Origin: Flavobacterium sp. Sd200
Lineage (GTDB): Bacteria > Bacteroidota > Bacteroidia > Flavobacteriales > Flavobacteriaceae
DNA: 64,000 nucleotides
Assembly (NCBI RefSeq): GCF_009826935.1
Contig: NZ_WUMN01000002.1
Span: 496,001-560,000 of the forward strand
Reading direction: 5' to 3'
In this document: piece by piece, positions 34,668-41,505 of the stretch
Position numbering within the stretch: position 1 is the stretch's first letter
Layout of the letters: each line of letters opens with the position of its first letter
Position numbers and translations under genes: made by a program
Notes under the pieces: generated by a model
What the model saw: only the letters and a program-made list of their open reading frames with translations
The model's database searches: none
What the model was told of the DNA's origin: nothing

Positions 34668-36449
34668 TCAACTCGCTGTTCCATCGCCCCTAAGCTGCCT
34701 GAACTGCTTGCGCGATTCTATAAAATAAATACTGTCCTGATGTTCAAACAGCATTTTTTCATACAGCGGCTTGGCTTTCTCGGGCTGTTGTAGTTTTTTG
34801 TTGTAGATCTCGGCAGAGAAGAACAACGCTTCGTCTACATAAATGCCGTCTTTATAGTTGTCTATAATTTGCTGGTAGTTTTGCAGGGCAAGGTCATACT
34901 GCGCCATGCTTTCATATATTTTGCCCATGCGAAGCAGGCTAACGTCCTGTATGGCCTTGGTTTTATCTGTAGCCAAAAGCTCTTTAAAACCGGCAAGAGC
35001 CTCCGTTTTTTTGTTTTGGTAAAGCTTAAAATCGGCTGCGGCAAACCTTTTAAGAGCAGTTTGCGTACTGTCTTCGGCGGTATTATCTAAAATAAGCAGA
35101 TAGATCTCAAGGGCATCGTTGGCAATAAGCTGTGATGCGTTCGATTTTAAAACCTTAAACTGCTTTTGTGCCCATTCAAAATCGCCTTTATAATAGCTGG
35201 CTTTAGCCATTTTAAGGCTTGCCTCGTGCCCAACAGCATCGTTTTTAAGATCTTCTTCTACCTGTGCATAATAAATTATGGCCTGGTTGAATTTGCTTTC
35301 GCTAAGCAACACATCGCTCAGCTTCATTTTAACCTCAGCTACCTGATATTTGTTGAGCTGGAGCTCTAAAGCCTTATTAAGCGTGGCAGTTGCAGCCTTT
35401 GCATCGTTAAGATGGAAAGCCTCAAAATCGGCCTTTAAAATTTGTAGGTCGAGCGAATAAGGCGTTGCGCCATACTGTGCCAGCAGTGCATTTATACGGG
35501 CTGTTATGCCTGCAAGGTCGGTTTGCTTGGCAACGGCAATATCCATGTCCAGCAGGTAATAATTGGCATCCATCAGGATATCAGGCTCGTTGGTATTTGC
35601 CAACACATACGTAAAAATCTCGCGGGCAGTTGCCTCTTCCCCATCGTCGGCAGCCATTTTTGCAAGGTTCACAATGTTTAAAAACAGTTCAGGCTGACGC
35701 TTAAATATGGCCTTTTCCTGTATAAAAGCCTTGGCATAATCTTTTTGCTGTACAAAAAACCAGCTCAAAAACTGGTTCCAGAAAATATCCTGCGTTTTTT
35801 GAGTATTGAGCAGCAATGCCTTGCGCAACGTGCTGTTAAAGGCTTCGCCACCCTCTTCGCCCATAAAGCGCGAAAGCTGGTTTTGCACCATTACAAGGTT
35901 TTGCGGATTGTTGTAGGCATAGCTAAGCAGTTTGTCTATCATTAGGTCGGTGTTGCCCAGCTGTCCCTGCAAGAGCGCCATCTGATAGTCAAAATTCATG
36001 CTTTTGTTTACAGCGGTAGCGGCCTCATAGGTTTTTAGAGCCTGCTGCACCAATACTTTAGCCTCGAAAGTATTGGCCACCATGTACACAATATTAGGGT
36101 TTTCGGTAACGGCATCTATGGCCTGTTTGTAATATCGGTCTGCCTTGCCCTGGTCTTTTCGCAGTTGGTAGTTATAGCCTATCTCTACTAAAAGAAGCGC
36201 CTGCCTGGTGCGGTCGTATTTTTCCTGAAGCAATTTTCCGGCCTTTTCATACTGGCTGAGCTGCTGGTAACAGGCTGCTACTTTTTGGGTATAGAAAATA
36301 TTGCCGGGCTGGGCTTTTTCGAGATCCTGGTATATAGAAAGCGCCTTTTCAAATTCGCCTTTTTCGAAATAGTTATGGGCAAGCTGGTCGTTTTGCGCAA
36401 ATGCGACAAACGAGAAAAACAGGAATATGCAGGTAAATAGTTTTTTCAT
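34668..36449 (-). CDS. Exported tetratricopeptide-repeat protein
   Basis: A 593-residue protein with a signal peptide (LFTCIFLFFSFVAFAQ, residues 3-18), then TPR-type helical pairs over most of the length (for example YFEKGEFEKALSIYQDLEKA, YESMAQYDLALQNYQQIIDNY, YNKKLQQPEKAKPLYEKM). It is probably periplasmic or outer-membrane associated and acts as a protein-binding scaffold; the C-terminal part is similar to BamD-like TPR arrays. A fold-back repeat separates it from the serS gene upstream. Partner unknown. Confidence 0.88.
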   Translation of the reverse strand: MKKLFTCIFLFFSFVAFAQNDQLAHNYFEKGEFEKALSIYQDLEKAQPGNIFYTQKVAACYQQLSQYEKAGKLLQEKYDRTRQALLLVEIGYNYQLRKDQGKADRYYKQAIDAVTENPNIVYMVANTFEAKVLVQQALKTYEAATAVNKSMNFDYQMALLQGQLGNTDLMIDKLLSYAYNNPQNLVMVQNQLSRFMGEEGGEAFNSTLRKALLLNTQKTQDIFWNQFLSWFFVQQKDYAKAFIQEKAIFKRQPELFLNIVNLAKMAADDGEEATAREIFTYVLANTNEPDILMDANYYLLDMDIAVAKQTDLAGITARINALLAQYGATPYSLDLQILKADFEAFHLNDAKAATATLNKALELQLNKYQVAEVKMKLSDVLLSESKFNQAIIYYAQVEEDLKNDAVGHEASLKMAKASYYKGDFEWAQKQFKVLKSNASQLIANDALEIYLLILDNTAEDSTQTALKRFAAADFKLYQNKKTEALAGFKELLATDKTKAIQDVSLLRMGKIYESMAQYDLALQNYQQIIDNYKDGIYVDEALFFSAEIYNKKLQQPEKAKPLYEKMLFEHQDSIYFIESRKQFRQLRGDGTAS

Positions 36450-36468
36450 ACCAATAACAATGCTATTT

Positions 36469-36630
36469 GATGGAACGCGGATAACGCGGATTGGGCGGAT
36501 ATTCGCTGATTATATCCTTTTATTGCATTTTAATTAAAACGCAAATGACACCGATTTAGCATATTGATAACGAATTATAGATACATAAAATCCGCGTTAA
36601 TCTGCTAAATCCGCGTCATCCGCGTTCCAT
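36469..36630. repeat. Fold-back repeat with GCGGAT/ATCCGC arms
   Basis: The left arm (36469-36492) and right arm (36608-36630) are complementary except for one base (ATGGAACGCGGAT against ATCCGCGTTCCAT). Further GCGGATT and AATCCGCGTTAATC units lie inside. It fills most of the spacer between serS and the TPR gene. Degenerate AATCCGCG units recur at 47452-47495 in the prophage, so it is a dispersed repeat family. Confidence 0.7.
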
Positions 36631-36644
36631 TAGTATCAAATATA

Positions 36645-37916
36645 CTAATTTATTATATCAAAGCCTGTATACGGCCTCAAAACTTCGGGTATTACAATAC
36701 CTTCCGGCGTTTGGTAATTCTCTAAAAGGCCTGCCAGTACGCGTGGCAAAGCCAATGAGCTTCCGTTTAGCGTGTGTGCCAGGTGGTTCTTGCCGTCTTT
36801 ATCGCGAAAACGCAGCTTAAGGCGGTTAGACTGGAAAGTTTCAAAGTTTGATACCGAGCTTATTTCTAACCAACGATCCTGCGCGGTTGAGAACACTTCA
36901 AAATCGTACGTCAGTGCCGATGTAAAGCCCATATCGCCACCACAAAGGCGCAATATGCGGTATGGAAGCTTAAGCTCCTGCAAAAGGGTTTTTACATGTT
37001 CTACCATGCTGTCTAAGGCTTCATAGGACTTGTCCGGGTGTTCTACACGCACTATCTCTACTTTATCAAACTGGTGCAGGCGGTTAAGGCCTCGCACGTG
37101 TGCCCCATAAGATCCTGCCTCTCTACGGAAACATGGCGTATAGGCTGTACACAGTTTAGGAAGATCTTTTTCTTCAATAATTACATCGCGAAAAAGGTTG
37201 GTAACCGGAACTTCAGATGTTGGAATAAGATACAGATCATCGGCAGCATCATGATACATCTGGCCTTCTTTATCAGGCAGCTGACCTGTTCCATAAGCCG
37301 ATGCTTCGTTTACAAAATGCGGCACCTGATATTCGTTATAGCCCGCTGCGGTATTTTTATCTAAAAAGTAAGCAATAAGGGCACGTTGTAAACGGGCTCC
37401 TTTACCTTTATAAACCGGGAAACCTGCGCCTGTAATTTTTACACCAAGCTCAAAATCTATAAGATCATACTTTTTAGCAAGGTCCCAGTGTGGCAATGCG
37501 CCTTCGTGCAGTGCAGGGATTTCGCCTTCGGCAAAAACCTCAAGGTTGTCTTCGGGAGTTTTACCTTCCGGCACGATATCGGCAGGAGTATTAGGCAGCT
37601 TGTACAACGCCTGTAACAACTCTTCGCTAACGGTTGTAAGGGTTTCCCCTAACTCTTTGCTTTTATCTTTAAACTGAACTGTTTTTTGTTTAATAAGTTC
37701 GGCTTTGGCTTTCTCGCCTGCCTTCATTAACTCACCAATGTCTTTAGACAGCTTGTTGGATTCAGAAAGTATGGAGTCGAGCTCTGCCTGAGTGTGTCTT
37801 CTTTTCTCGTCGAGTGCTATTACTTCGTCTACCAGCGGTGCGGCATCTATGTTGCGTTTTGCAAGTGCTGCAATCACTTTCTCTCTGTTTTCCCTAATAA
37901 ATGCTGTTTGTAACAT
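36645..37916 (-). CDS. serS: Seryl-tRNA synthetase
   Basis: A 423-residue class II aminoacyl-tRNA synthetase. The N-terminal coiled-coil arm (about 30-110) binds the long variable arm of tRNA-Ser. The catalytic core has motif 2 FRREAGSYG and motif 3 NGSSLALPRVLAGLLENYQ near the end, and the TSEVP substrate motif (about 217-221). Length is standard. Minus strand, transcribed alone. Confident. Confidence 0.98.
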   Translation of the reverse strand: MLQTAFIRENREKVIAALAKRNIDAAPLVDEVIALDEKRRHTQAELDSILSESNKLSKDIGELMKAGEKAKAELIKQKTVQFKDKSKELGETLTTVSEELLQALYKLPNTPADIVPEGKTPEDNLEVFAEGEIPALHEGALPHWDLAKKYDLIDFELGVKITGAGFPVYKGKGARLQRALIAYFLDKNTAAGYNEYQVPHFVNEASAYGTGQLPDKEGQMYHDAADDLYLIPTSEVPVTNLFRDVIIEEKDLPKLCTAYTPCFRREAGSYGAHVRGLNRLHQFDKVEIVRVEHPDKSYEALDSMVEHVKTLLQELKLPYRILRLCGGDMGFTSALTYDFEVFSTAQDRWLEISSVSNFETFQSNRLKLRFRDKDGKNHLAHTLNGSSLALPRVLAGLLENYQTPEGIVIPEVLRPYTGFDIIN

Positions 37917-38074
37917 GGTTGTTAAATTTTATAAAGTGAGCAAATTTAATGATTTGTTTTAATTTACAGATTTTAACGTTAATTAAAAGCAGGACAAACA
38001 CATTATAAAAATGCATATTATTTGATGTTCTGCGACACTGACACGCCATCCTTAAAACATTTACTTATAAACGC

Positions 38075-38108
38075 AAAAAAGAGAGACTTTTAAAAGTCTC
38101 TCTTTTTA
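38075..38108 (-). terminator. Terminator of the secreted low-complexity gene
   Basis: A perfect palindrome with arms GAGAGACTTTT and AAAAGTCTCTC is flanked by A-runs and T-runs. It sits downstream of the minus-strand gene that ends at 38137. Confidence 0.85.
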
Positions 38109-38136
38109 CTACTTAGATTATGGCAACTACCGGGAA

Positions 38137-38583
38137 TTATGCGGCTTCTTCACGAATAAACTCTCCGGTTTTTTTATAATATGCGGCAACATCTTTACCG
38201 TCTTTGGTCAATACCAATTTGTAGTTACTACCGTCTTCGGCAACAAGTGCCTGTACAAGAGAGTAGTCTTTATATTTAGCTACAGCCTCTTTTAGCACAG
38301 CAGGTGCAATTTGCGACTGAGATATTTTATTATAATCTTCAGACACTGCTGCTGTAGCAGTTGCCGGTTGTGCCGGAGTTGTTGTTGCAGGTTGCGCTGT
38401 AGCCTGTTGTGCAGGTGTAGCGGCAGGTTGCTGCATTGTGGCATCGGGCTGTGCAGTTGCCGGAGTTGTTGTGGTTGTTTGCTGCGGTGTTGCAGGGTTT
38501 GTTGTTTGTGTTGTATTATCTGTTTGTGCGGTGGCTACTGCTGTAAAAGCCAGCATAAAAGCGCCAATAAATAAATTTTTCAT
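38137..38583 (-). CDS. Secreted Ala/Thr/Gln/Pro-rich protein
   Basis: A 148-residue exported protein. A signal peptide is at residues 1-19 (LFIGAFMLAFTAVATAQ). Residues about 20-84 are a low-complexity linker of Ala, Thr, Gln and Pro. The last 60 residues form a small compact domain (ISQSQIAPAVLKEAVAKYKDYSLVQAL, GSNYKLVLTKDGKDVAAYYKKTGEF), which resembles small periplasmic PepSY-like putative-binding folds. The function is unknown. It is the last clear host gene before the prophage repressor. Confidence 0.75.
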   Translation of the reverse strand: MKNLFIGAFMLAFTAVATAQTDNTTQTTNPATPQQTTTTTPATAQPDATMQQPAATPAQQATAQPATTTPAQPATATAAVSEDYNKISQSQIAPAVLKEAVAKYKDYSLVQALVAEDGSNYKLVLTKDGKDVAAYYKKTGEFIREEAA

Positions 38584-38940
38584 GGTATATATGTTTATTT
38601 AAGTTAATCTGTTTAAGGATAGTGAAATAACCATACCACGAAAGAAAAAAAAACAACAAACCTATGATTTTCAGAACATTAAATAATTTTAAAGTTTTTC
38701 AAAAACCTGAAAAATTCTACAATTGTGTAGAGAAGGTCTACAAAAATTACGTGATTTTTAACAGTAGGATAGATAACAGACGGCAGATAATAGATGATAA
38801 ACATTAGAAGAAAACAAATTGCTCCGTGCTTAGCAGTAACAGTATGTGAAAAAGTTTATACATAAAAACTGAACCAGGCGTGATTTCTGCCTGGTTCAAA
38901 AACCAACCTGTGCAAAAAATGCACAGGTTCAAAAATTGGT
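38584..38940 (-). other. Spacer at the host/prophage junction with two tandem hairpins
   Basis: No gene. At 38871-38897 the arms GAACCAGGC and GCCTGGTTC pair, and at 38905-38929 the arms AACCTGTGC and GCACAGGTT pair. Both lie directly after the repressor stop codon and could terminate it on the minus strand. An attachment site could also be here, but no duplicated core is visible within the window. Confidence 0.6.
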
Positions 38941-39678
38941 TTAATAAAAACTCTTCCTGCTCACGGTTTTGTTTACATCTATAACATAAAAGAGTGCCTG
39001 AACGTCGTTTAGGTGCAGGCGGAAGTCAGTAAACTCGGGGCTGTCGTTAAGGCTGTGGCAGGTAATGTAACCTTCTTCGGTGTTGTGCTCTATAATTTCT
39101 TTAAGCAGGGGCATTTTGCTTTGGGTGGTATAAATAACCCAGTACGGGAAATCGCGGTAACGCAGCTTGCCGTTCCACAGGTGGCGTTGAAGCTCGCGGG
39201 TACTTACAATACTGTTACGGGTAATGGCACTGCTGCTGCCATCGTCCATACTGTCTCCGTTTACCCTAAAGGCCACATAGCGTCCATGTACCATTTTATC
39301 TACAAGAATGCCATGCTGACCCAAATCGCCCAAAAAATCAGCATCCTGGTAGCTGCTCAAAAAACCAGCCTGAACATTAAACTCAGCCAAAGGCATAAGC
39401 ATATAAAACTGTCCGTTAGGCAGCGGCACGAAGCTATTGCCGTTCTTATTCTCTAAATTGTCTATAATTTTAACCTCTTCGTGGGTAACAGATTTATTAT
39501 GTATATCACGCTGCTCTAACACCTTGTGCAATATTTCACTTTTGCTCCTCGGTATAGGCCTGCCCTTTTCATAATTAATAATTGTTTCACGACTTGCCCC
39601 AATAAGGTCGCCCAACTCCTTTTGTGTGAGCCCCAACTCTTCTCGCCTTTGTTTTATTTCTAAAGCCTCCATAATCAA
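38941..39678 (-). CDS. CI-like repressor with Xre HTH and S24 peptidase domain
   Basis: A 245-residue phage-type repressor. The Xre helix-turn-helix is at about 8-60 (RREELGLTQKELGDLIGAS, TIINYEKGRPIP). The C-terminal part after about 120 is a LexA/S24-like domain with the nucleophile in VNGDSMDDGS and a likely base in LLKEIIE. DNA damage would thus trigger self-cleavage and induction. It is divergent from the early gene at 39798, whose promoter holds a dyad operator. Early upstream part (60-120) is a linker. Good confidence in role; target sites inferred. Confidence 0.9.
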   Translation of the reverse strand: MIMEALEIKQRREELGLTQKELGDLIGASRETIINYEKGRPIPRSKSEILHKVLEQRDIHNKSVTHEEVKIIDNLENKNGNSFVPLPNGQFYMLMPLAEFNVQAGFLSSYQDADFLGDLGQHGILVDKMVHGRYVAFRVNGDSMDDGSSSAITRNSIVSTRELQRHLWNGKLRYRDFPYWVIYTTQSKMPLLKEIIEHNTEEGYITCHSLNDSPEFTDFRLHLNDVQALFYVIDVNKTVSRKSFY

Positions 39679-39703
39679 ACATTTACATAATTATCAGCAA
39701 TAA

Positions 39704-39722
39704 TTTTCACGCAAAGTGAAAA
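39704..39722. promoter_or_regulatory. Inverted repeat in the repressor/early-gene region
   Basis: Arms TTTTCAC and GTGAAAA with a 5-base spacer lie 26 bases upstream of the repressor start. This is a plausible second operator for the repressor's own promoter. Confidence 0.45.
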
Positions 39723-39740
39723 AATTAACCTGAAATGATT

Positions 39741-39770
39741 TTGAAATGTGGAATATTCCACTTAATTTTG
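39741..39770 (+). promoter_or_regulatory. Early promoter with embedded repressor operator
   Basis: TTG at 39741-39743 and TAATTTTG at 39763-39770 match the Bacteroidota -33 and -7 boxes with 19-base spacing. A perfect 14-base dyad GTGGAATATTCCAC (39748-39761) fills the spacer. The start codon at 39798 follows 27 bases after the -7 box. Confidence 0.7.
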
Positions 39771-39797
39771 CATCATACTTCACAAAGGTACAATAAA

Positions 39798-40169
39798 ATG
39801 CGTAATAAACAACTTTTAACCAAAGAAATAGCTATGCTCAATGCAATAAAAAGTGCATACAATCATTACTTAGCTTCTGGAAGATCAGTTTTTGAAGTGG
39901 AAAATGCCACTCAGGTGCATTATAATTTGTATGTAATAAACCGCACGCTGAGGGAACTTTACAGGCCTCACCCCCAGCCCCTCTCCAAAGGAGAGGGGAG
40001 CAGCTACACTCAGGTGGGCATTGAACATCGGACTTCGGATATCCGACAACCAAAAACCATCAACCAAAAACCAACAACTAAAAACCAATTGACCAACCAC
40101 TTTAAGCAACTGGAAATGAAAGCTATTATGTTGTTTAATGCAGACAGGAGGTTTACGATTACGGAGTAA
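39798..40169 (+). CDS. Early phage gene with an in-frame REP insertion
   Basis: A 123-residue protein when started at the ATG at 39798. The first 55 residues (MRNKQLLTKEIAMLNAIKSA to NRTLRELYR) look like a genuine small helical protein. The next segment PHPQPLSKGEGSSYTQV and following low-complexity text is the translation of a REP repeat, inserted without breaking the frame, and the end (FKQLEMKAIMLFNADRRF) looks native again. The original gene may have been near 85 residues. It is the first gene right of the repressor; function unknown. Confidence 0.55.
   Translation: MRNKQLLTKEIAMLNAIKSAYNHYLASGRSVFEVENATQVHYNLYVINRTLRELYRPHPQPLSKGEGSSYTQVGIEHRTSDIRQPKTINQKPTTKNQLTNHFKQLEMKAIMLFNADRRFTITE
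39966..40051 (+). repeat. REP-like composite repeat, copy inside early gene
   Basis: The core pairs CCCCTCTCC with GGAGAGGGG around AAA and is preceded by CCTCACCCCCAG. It is followed by AGCAGCTACACTC and then by a shared tail ending CGGACTTCGGATATCCGACAACC in short form. Same order as copies at 40174, 40272 and 41104. Confidence 0.85.
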
Positions 40170-40173
40170 CGGG

Positions 40174-40265
40174 CCTCACCCCCTCCCGATAGCTATCGGG
40201 ACTCTCCAAAGGAGAGGGGAGCAGCTTCACTCGGGCGTACATTGGACTTCGGACATCCGACAACC
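40174..40265 (+). repeat. REP-like composite repeat with CCCGATAGCTATCGGG insert
   Basis: The core is interrupted by a 16-base palindrome CCCGATAGCTATCGGG. The tail GGACTTCGGACATCCGACAACC is truncated to key units: GGACTTCGGACAT then CCGACAACC. An almost identical copy is at 46313-46372. Confidence 0.85.
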
Positions 40266-40271
40266 AAAAGG

Positions 40272-40379
40272 CCTCAACCACAGCCCCTCTCCACCCGAGG
40301 CTGAAAGCCGAACTGGCGAAGCAAAGGAGAGGGGAGCAGCTTCATTCGGGAGGACATTGGACTTCGGACATCCGACAAC
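40272..40379 (+). repeat. REP-like composite repeat with inserted hairpin
   Basis: The left half CCCCTCTCCA and the right half AAAGGAGAGGGG are separated by about 30 bases holding a GGCTGAAAGCC hairpin. The downstream tail CATTGGACTTCGGACATCC is shared with the copy at 40174. Confidence 0.75.
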
Positions 40380-40398
40380 CATCAACTATCAACCAAAA

Positions 40399-40464
40399 TC
40401 TTTCAATCTTTCAATCTTTCAATCTTTCAATCTTTCAATCTTTCAATCTTTCAATCTTTCAATT
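40399..40464 (+). repeat. Tandem (TTTCAATC) array, eight units
   Basis: Eight units of period 8, seven perfect and the last ending TT instead of TC, with no spacers between them. Located 26 bases upstream of the OB-fold gene start. Confidence 0.9.
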
Positions 40465-40489
40465 TATAAATCATTAAATCTAAACGAAA

Positions 40490-40735
40490 ATGACAATCAC
40501 AGGAACAATCGAGCACATTGAGTACCGCAACACAGCCGGACATGAAAAAAAAGTAGTAACCCTTGCGCCCGATGGCAGGCAGAGGGCATTTGTAGAGTTT
40601 CGCGGTCGCCGCATGGAAGACCTTGACCGCTACAAAGAAAATGACGAGATACAGGTTACCGTTACCCTGGAAGGTAAAGTGAGCAAGAACAGCGGCATAC
40701 AGTATAACAATTTAGTGGTGCAATCGGTTAATTAG
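40490..40735 (+). CDS. Small OB-fold protein, DUF3127-like
   Basis: An 81-residue protein that is almost all beta strand: MTITGTIEHIEYRNTAG, KVVTLAPDGRQRAFVEFRGR, YKENDEIQVTVTLEGK, and a closing NNLVVQSVN. This pattern fits the small single-strand-binding-like OB fold of DUF3127 proteins. A role in phage DNA replication or recombination is inferred from its place in the early region. It is preceded by the tandem array and the G-free leader. A second OB-like gene follows at 41257. Confidence 0.65.
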   Translation: MTITGTIEHIEYRNTAGHEKKVVTLAPDGRQRAFVEFRGRRMEDLDRYKENDEIQVTVTLEGKVSKNSGIQYNNLVVQSVN

Positions 40736-40779
40736 TATTTGGTTGGCGGTTGTTGGGAGCTTCAATCGTCACTAAAAAT

Positions 40780-41050
40780 CCTCACCCCCCGCCCCTCTCC
40801 AAGGCTATCGTGTGGACACAAATATTAAGTTGATTAATTCTGCCAAAAGTCCTCTCCCCCAACCCCTCTCCGAAGGAGAGGGGAGCCAACGGACGGGTAC
40901 AGTACGGCAAAAAACACCGTCATATTATTGCTGAATCGTTATCAACACGTATGAGTGAAGCTCCTCCATCCCCTTCGGGGAGGGTTGGGGTGGGGACAAA
41001 AAAGATGTGTCCACACGATAGTCCCTGAAGGGAAGAGAGTAGCTTCACTC
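40780..41050 (+). repeat. REP-like copy split by an inserted element
   Basis: The left half (CCTCACCCCCCGCCCCTCTCC then AAGG) ends at 40804 and the right half (GAAGGGAAGAGAGTAGC then TTCACTCGGG) resumes at 41022. Joined, they restore an ordinary REP copy. Confidence 0.7.
40805..41021. mobile_element. 217-bp MITE-like element with 16-bp terminal inverted repeats
   Basis: The ends are a perfect inverted pair: CTATCGTGTGGACACA at 40805-40820 and TGTGTCCACACGATAG at 41006-41021. No coding capacity. Inside are two REP-like hairpins in opposite orientation (40851-40888 and 40953-40996). The element interrupts a REP copy. No transposase or second copy is seen in the window, so mobilisation in trans is inferred. 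Confidence 0.65.
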
Positions 41051-41103
41051 GGGCGGATGAACAGCTTCTGACATCCAACATCGGACTTCCGACAACCGAA
41101 AGA

Positions 41104-41149
41104 CCTCACCCCCAGCCCCTCTCCAAAGGAGAGGGGAGCAGCTACACTC
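41104..41149 (+). repeat. REP-like repeat, intact copy
   Basis: CCTCACCCCCAGCCCCTCTCC, then AAA, then GGAGAGGGGAGCAGC and TACACTC. It is the closest match to the copy at 39966, and its tail again leads to GGACTTCCGACAAC. Confidence 0.85.
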
Positions 41150-41256
41150 ATACCGGAAAAGGGCTTCGGCAGCAGACATCGGACTTCCGACAACTATCAA
41201 CTAAAAACCAACAACTTTAAAACTTTCAACATTTAACTTTAAAAACTAAAAAGAAA

Positions 41257-41505
41257 ATGAACTACAAAATAAAAGGCATTATAACTGCTGTGGGCGATGT
41301 AAAAACCACCAAACTTGGCACTGCAGTACAGCAGCTGCATTTTGAGCAGGAAACGGGCAGAATGTTCTACCCCTCGGCATTAGGGACCAAGATTGAGTTG
41401 CTGAGCGACCTGCTTCCGGGCGATGTGGCCGAGCTTGAATTTCATATTTCGGGGTCTAAAGGCACATACAACAATGTGATTATAGACCACATTGCAAGGG
41501 TGTAA
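41257..41505 (+). CDS. Second small OB-fold-like protein
   Basis: An 82-residue beta-rich protein (YKIKGIITAVGDVKTT, AVQQLHFEQETGRMFYPSAL, DLLPGDVAELEFHISGS, NVIIDHIARV). The strand order resembles the gene at 40490, suggesting a second DUF3127/SSB-like OB fold and perhaps a diverged duplicate. Its stop codon overlaps the next start by one base, so translation is coupled to the replisome-organizer-like gene. A role in phage DNA replication is inferred. Confidence 0.6.
   Translation: MNYKIKGIITAVGDVKTTKLGTAVQQLHFEQETGRMFYPSALGTKIELLSDLLPGDVAELEFHISGSKGTYNNVIIDHIARV

Larger units (their letters stand above)
40170..40489 (+). other. Repeat-filled spacer before the first OB-fold gene
   Basis: No gene. 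It contains two REP-like composites (40174-40265 and 40272-40379), then a tandem array and a leader of 111 bases (40375-40485) without any G on the plus strand. The G-free part runs to 4 bases before the next start codon. Confidence 0.8.
40736..41256 (+). other. Repeat-filled spacer with nested insertion
   Basis: No gene in 521 bases. It holds a REP-like copy split at 40804/41022 by a 217-bp inverted-repeat element, an intact REP at 41104-41149, and a 63-base G-free leader (41190-41252) in front of the next gene. Confidence 0.8.

Noticed and set aside
38871..38929. Left attachment site at the double hairpin
   Set aside because: No duplicated core sequence is seen elsewhere in the window; terminators explain it better.
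40399..40464. CRISPR-like array
   Set aside because: The units are 8 bases and directly adjacent with no spacers, so this is a simple tandem repeat.
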